Positions 28,328 to 32,125 of a DNA stretch of 32,125 bases are shown here, piece after piece. Below the pieces are notes generated by a model, which made no database searches, had not been told where the DNA came from, and worked only from the letters and a program-made list of their open reading frames with translations. This stretch comes from an uncultured Geobacteraceae bacterium (GTDB taxonomy: Bacteria; Desulfobacterota; Desulfuromonadia; Geobacterales; Pseudopelobacteraceae), in assembly GCA_903876875.1 (NCBI GenBank), contig CAIRBT010000022.1, positions 1 to 32,125 of the forward strand. The letters are read 5' to 3'. The stretch's first letter is position 1; the number at the start of each line of letters is the position of its first letter. Position numbers and translations under genes: made by a program.

Positions 28328-31300
28328 TTACAAGGTGCGGCGAACAAGCTCTCTTTGGGGGAAGCCGTCCCACTCACCACAGACGATGCCCAGGGTGGTT
28401 ATTACCTGTTCCAGCTCACCGCCCACGCGCTCCAGAGTGGCAGTAACGTCCGGCAGTGGCTCCCCCCCAGAGATGGCGTATTCAAGCACCTCTGCCAACC
28501 GTTGCAACTCCTCCGCTCCGATGGTTCCCGCACTGCTCTTGAGGGTGTGGGCAGTGCGTGCTGCCAGAGCGACATCCCCATTATGCAGACTCTCCCTGAT
28601 AATTGCGACGTCTCCCCCCTTGGTTGTGATAAACGTGCGAATGAGCTTTTTATAGAGGTTAACATTACCTTCAAAACGGTCCAAAGCAGCGGCAACCTGT
28701 ATCCCGGTGATAGCGGTAATAAGGTCGGGAGCGGCGACCACCACCTCCTGTTCTTGACACACGGCCGGTGAGGTGGACGGCACAGCCAAAAAGGCCGCGA
28801 TTGTCCGAAACATGGTGCGCACGTCCAGTGGTTTGGTGATATGACCATCCATACCGGCCTCTGCTATTTTCTCCTGTTCCTTCACCTGAGCATAGGCTGT
28901 CATGGCTATGATGGGGAGGGATGTAAAACGGCCGTCCCCCCTGATTAAACGGGTCGCTTCATAGCCATCCATGATCGGCATCTGTATATCCATCAGTACC
29001 AGGTCAAAGTTGCCTTCTCCTCCGGTTAGCAGCGACACCGCTTCGGCACCGTTTGATACCACCTCCAGGATAACGCCGGTATGCTCAAGCAGCTCAATCA
29101 CCACCTGTTTATTTGTTTCATTGTCTTCCACGAGCAGTATTCGATATCTGCTGAAATCGTATGACGTCAGAGACGAGTACGTGACATTATCCGGTTCCCT
29201 GCTCTCTTCACTCTTTCCCATAGCAAACCAGGAGGTAAAGCGGAACGTACTCCCCTCCCCCGCCACGCTTTCACACCAGATTTCCCCCTCCATCAACTCT
29301 ACCAGACGTTTTGAAATGGACAATCCCAGTCCCGTGCCGCCAAAACGACGGGTAGTACTATCGTCAGCCTGAGTAAAGGGGTGGAAGAGTTTACCGATCT
29401 GCTCCGGTGAAAGGCCAATGCCGGTATCAGACACCGCAAACCCCAGTTGCTGGCGACCATTTCCCTGTTTGAGCAGTGCCAACCGGAGAGCCACGCCCCC
29501 CCGTTCGGTGAATTTCACCGCATTGCCCAACAGATTGACCAATACCTGGGAAAGCCGGTGGGGATCACCAATCAGGTACGGTGCAATCTCCGAACTGATG
29601 TCAAAAGAGAGGTTCAGACCCTTATCCAGGGCATTTTGCTGGACAATGCTCAGGGCATTTTCTATGACAATGGCCGATCTGAAGGTCACCTGCTCAAGAT
29701 GAAGCTGTTGGGCATCCGCCTTGGAAAAATCAAGAATATCGTCAATAACCGTCCGCAACAGATCCCCGGCAGCATGAATTCTTCCGGCATAGGTATGCTC
29801 TTTGGGCGGCAGCTGGGCATTCAAAAGCAGCATTGAAAAGCCAAGAACCGCATTTAAAGGGGTACGAATTTCGTGGCTCATGGTTGAAATGAAGGTACTT
29901 TTGGCACGAGTCGCGGCTTCAGCCTGTTCTTTTGCAATTTGTAATTCTGCGAAAAGCTGGCGAGTGGCGGTAATGTCCTCACAGACCGCCATGTAGTGGA
30001 CAGCTTCTCCGTTACTGTTACGAATCGCAGATATTGACATCCGCTCCCAAAAGGAGCTGCCATCTTTACGCTTGGTGGGAAGCTCCCCCTGCCAGGTTTT
30101 ACCGGCGGCGATGGTTCCCCATAAATCGGCAAATAGTTCGGCGGGAGTATCTTCGGTTTGCAAGAGGGTAGTTTTTTTACCAACGACATCTGCGAATGAA
30201 TAACCTGTCATGCGGGAAAACTGCGGGTTAACGAACTCAATCTCACCGTGTAGATTTGTCATTACAATTGAAACGGGGCTCTGTTCAACGGCACGGGAAA
30301 GCTTAAGCAGCTCCTCTTCATAGGTGCGAATGCCGGTGATATCCTTTTCTACACCACGGTAACCTGCCAAATCACCGTTACTGTCAAAAATGGGCACGCC
30401 GGTTGTAGAAAGCAGCACCCTGCGGCCATCTTTATGAATATTCCAGTTTTCAAGCTCTGTTATGCGGGCTTTTTGCTTCCAAAGCTGGTCGCACAGAACC
30501 TTGGTTTTTTCAGCCTCTGGGGGTTCCATAAAGTCAAAGGGTGTTTTCCCAAGTAATTCATCGGCCGTATAGCCGAGAACATCTTTTACATGGGGCGAAC
30601 AATAGGTGAAGCGACCTTTCAGATCTACGGCCCACACCACATCAGCCATACTTTCGATGATGCTTGCCAGTTGTGCGTTCGCACTTTCAAGTTCTTTATT
30701 GGTTTTATGTTCTTCCAACAGTTGCTGCCGTTCCAGTTCTGCTTGCTTGTGCAGAGTGGTATCCCGCAAGTCACAAATAGTCATGGGTTTGCCATGAATT
30801 GTTATCTTGCTTAACGAGACATTACACCACTGTTTACTGTCATCGGCACGTTTGCATAGTAAATCAAAATGAGCCCTCCCGTTACGAGCCGTTTCCTGCA
30901 GTTGTTCTGTAAAAATCGCCCGTGACACCAGGCCATCGGGCTGAAATGTGGGCATAAAATGTTCAGGCTTCAGCCTGATTATCTGTTGGCGATGGCATCC
31001 CATCATAGCTTCCGCAGCATTATTACAATCGGTAAACGCACCGTCGCACAGCAAGAACCGTACATCGGTAGAGCCCTGAAACAGTTGTTTAAAATGATCT
31101 TCGCTGGCTTGAAGCTCTTTCACAACCCGTAAATGATAGGCACAGGAGGTGAGGCTTTTGATAAGCCGACTTCGTTCAACCGGCTTCGTCAAGTATTGAT
31201 CGACATTTGCGTCGATGGCGTGTCTCATATAGGTGACATTTTCAAATGCGGTCAGTAAAACGATTGCCCCGGACCAGTTGAGCTTACGGATTTCTCCGAT

Positions 31301-31516
31301 CATGGTCAGGCCATCCATTACCGGCATCTCGATATCCGTAATGACAATATCCGGCGTATGGGCTTGGAACACCGCCAACCCTTCCTGTCCGTTCCGCGCT
31401 GTTAACAGCGTAGCACAGAGGCGGGACAAGAGTAGTGAGCTTGACGCAAAAGCATCTTCTTCGTCTTCAACGTAGAGAATGGTGAGTGTTTTGAGGAATG
31501 ACTTATCAATATCCAT
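28328..31516 (-). CDS. REC-PAS(3)-HisKA-HATPase-REC-HPt hybrid histidine kinase
   Basis: This is a 1062-residue soluble hybrid kinase, numbered from the ATG at 31516. An N-terminal receiver has D61 (ITDIEMPVMDG). Three PAS domains lie at about 145-265, 290-400 and 415-525. HisKA carries H548 ([12 protein letters not shown]). The HATPase is complete ([24 protein letters not shown]). A second receiver has D843 (LMDIQMPIMDG) and the HPt histidine is H990 (AHTLKSSAG). The frame is open to 31618, overlapping the preceding regulator gene. The start MDIDKSFLKTL matches the paralogue at 18503 and avoids the overlap, though its ribosome binding site is weak (AAAGG about 10 nt away). The N-terminal receiver is closely related to that of the first gene of the large operon. 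It lies 34 nt downstream of the truncated LuxR regulator and probably formed an operon with it. Confidence 0.92.
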   Translation of the reverse strand: MDIDKSFLKTLTILYVEDEEDAFASSSLLLSRLCATLLTARNGQEGLAVFQAHTPDIVITDIEMPVMDGLTMIGEIRKLNWSGAIVLLTAFENVTYMRHAIDANVDQYLTKPVERSRLIKSLTSCAYHLRVVKELQASEDHFKQLFQGSTDVRFLLCDGAFTDCNNAAEAMMGCHRQQIIRLKPEHFMPTFQPDGLVSRAIFTEQLQETARNGRAHFDLLCKRADDSKQWCNVSLSKITIHGKPMTICDLRDTTLHKQAELERQQLLEEHKTNKELESANAQLASIIESMADVVWAVDLKGRFTYCSPHVKDVLGYTADELLGKTPFDFMEPPEAEKTKVLCDQLWKQKARITELENWNIHKDGRRVLLSTTGVPIFDSNGDLAGYRGVEKDITGIRTYEEELLKLSRAVEQSPVSIVMTNLHGEIEFVNPQFSRMTGYSFADVVGKKTTLLQTEDTPAELFADLWGTIAAGKTWQGELPTKRKDGSSFWERMSISAIRNSNGEAVHYMAVCEDITATRQLFAELQIAKEQAEAATRAKSTFISTMSHEIRTPLNAVLGFSMLLLNAQLPPKEHTYAGRIHAAGDLLRTVIDDILDFSKADAQQLHLEQVTFRSAIVIENALSIVQQNALDKGLNLSFDISSEIAPYLIGDPHRLSQVLVNLLGNAVKFTERGGVALRLALLKQGNGRQQLGFAVSDTGIGLSPEQIGKLFHPFTQADDSTTRRFGGTGLGLSISKRLVELMEGEIWCESVAGEGSTFRFTSWFAMGKSEESREPDNVTYSSLTSYDFSRYRILLVEDNETNKQVVIELLEHTGVILEVVSNGAEAVSLLTGGEGNFDLVLMDIQMPIMDGYEATRLIRGDGRFTSLPIIAMTAYAQVKEQEKIAEAGMDGHITKPLDVRTMFRTIAAFLAVPSTSPAVCQEQEVVVAAPDLITAITGIQVAAALDRFEGNVNLYKKLIRTFITTKGGDVAIIRESLHNGDVALAARTAHTLKSSAGTIGAEELQRLAEVLEYAISGGEPLPDVTATLERVGGELEQVITTLGIVCGEWDGFPQRELVRRTL

Positions 31517-31550
31517 GGGGTAGGAGCCTTTGAGGAGTTTGTACGGCAAA

Positions 31551-31985
31551 TCAGGACTCCGAGAGCGTACTCGCAAGCGTTGCCCATTGGGCAAGACTCG
31601 CTGCGTTGGTGGTATCAAGCTTTCTCATGAGGTTGGAGCGGTGTACATCGACGGTATTAATGCAAATACCGAGGCGTTGGGCAATGATCTTCGACGTGTA
31701 CCCCTCCCCTACCAGTATGAGCACTTGCCGTTCTCTCGGGGTAGTTTGCTTTTTGAGAATAGCTATTTTCTCCTGCAGACCGTCTTCTTCTCCACCACTT
31801 CGTTGAAACTTCGGAATACGTTGCAGGCGTCCTGCAATGGCCGAGAGTAACTCTTCCGGGGTGAACGGCTTGGACAGATAATCATCTGCCCCTTCGTGCA
31901 TGCCACGACGCACGTTACTCCGATCACCCAAAGCGGTCACAAAAATAAAGGGGATGGCCTTTATTGTCCGATCATTACTCAATAT
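31551..31985 (-). pseudogene. NarL/LuxR-type response regulator, N-terminally truncated
   Basis: About 143 codons remain. The first part is the second half of a receiver (PFIFVTALGDRSNVRRGM, then GADDYLSKPFTPEEL, with switch Thr and Lys). A linker and a LuxR-type helix-turn-helix follow (TPRERQVLILVGEGYTSK, then NTVDVHRSNLMRKL). The acidic pocket, the phospho-acceptor Asp and about 70 residues are missing. No ATG start exists; only a TTG (31982) opens the frame, and an in-frame stop lies not far upstream. The stop of another gene is at 32003, so the truncation point lies within about 20 nt of foreign sequence. The surviving helix-turn-helix could still be expressed, but phospho-control is lost. 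Confidence 0.7.
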
Positions 31986-32002
31986 TTCCCAGTGTTGTCC
32001 GG

Positions 32003-32125
32003 TTAGGTTTTTGCACGGCGTCGTTTTGGCTTTAACCGTTTATTTTTGTTAGTTCGGCTCTGTTTTCGGACTTGTTGCCTCTGTAGTTCTTCTGTTGCTT
32101 CATTAGCAATCTGATTGCGTAATTC
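32003..32125 (-). CDS. 3' end of an unidentified gene with a strongly basic C-terminus
   Basis: Forty codons and a TAA stop are visible before the right edge. The segment is rich in Gln/Glu (ANEATEELQRQQVRKQ) and ends in a basic tail (KRLKPKRRRAKT). It is not recognised. Its abrupt placement against a decapitated regulator gene suggests it may belong to an inserted mobile element, but no transposase motif is visible in this piece. Confidence 0.45.
   Translation of the reverse strand, partial: ELRNQIANEATEELQRQQVRKQSRTNKNKRLKPKRRRAKT

Noticed and set aside
1-32125. tRNA, rRNA, CRISPR arrays or complete insertion sequences
   Set aside because: No cloverleaf, rRNA core sequence, regular repeat-spacer pattern or complete transposase was seen on either strand by eye.

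Overview
This window is packed with signal-transduction genes. It looks like the chromosome of a Gram-negative, probably anaerobic or microaerophilic bacterium. The mix of PAS-rich hybrid histidine kinases, a hemerythrin-tailed chemoreceptor and a sigma-54 activator fits Desulfobacterota (Geobacterales or Desulfuromonadales type) best. That placement is inferred from gene content only and is tentative.

Layout. (1) Positions 1-757 (minus) hold the start of a REC-PAS protein cut by the window edge. An intergenic stretch follows with a promoter, a strong hairpin, a small possibly broken ORF and a second hairpin. (2) Positions 1233-18503 (minus) hold eight closely spaced genes that read as one operon of about 17 kb. 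In transcription order they are: REC-PAS-PAS regulator; stand-alone B12-binding protein; CheB-CheR-PAS hybrid kinase that lacks its ATPase domain; REC-PAS-kinase-REC-REC; a photoactive yellow protein (PYP) homologue; PAS4-kinase-REC; single-domain receiver; CHASE-PAS3-kinase-REC-HPt. Gaps run from a 4-nt overlap to 55 nt. (3) Upstream of the operon sit a good sigma-54 promoter (18602-18617), an AT-rich dyad about 120 bp before the predicted start site, and the gene of a PAS/AAA+/Fis sigma-54 activator (18746-21103). (4) Positions 21284-26780 hold a plus-strand hemerythrin chemoreceptor that converges on a MASE3-GAF-PAS kinase/glutathione-peroxidase operon. (5) Positions 26781-28327 are accessory: GC-rich palindromes, a lone methyltransferase and a PIN-domain (VapC-like) remnant. 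(6) Positions 28328-31985 (minus) hold a REC-PAS3-kinase-REC-HPt protein preceded by a LuxR-type response regulator that has lost its N-terminal half. The 3' end of an unidentified gene begins only about 20 nt beyond that truncation.

Most interesting reading: the large operon carries two candidate light sensors of unrelated chemistry. One is a PYP with the Tyr/Glu/Cys chromophore-site residues at conserved spacing. The other is a B12-binding protein with the Wx9EH and ExHxxG motifs of CarH-type photoreceptors. Both are embedded among multi-step phosphorelay proteins, and the operon encodes no DNA-binding output. The likely local regulator is the adjacent sigma-54 activator. I propose a dual blue-light/B12 (or light plus redox) phosphorelay; this is inference from sequence motifs and gene order.
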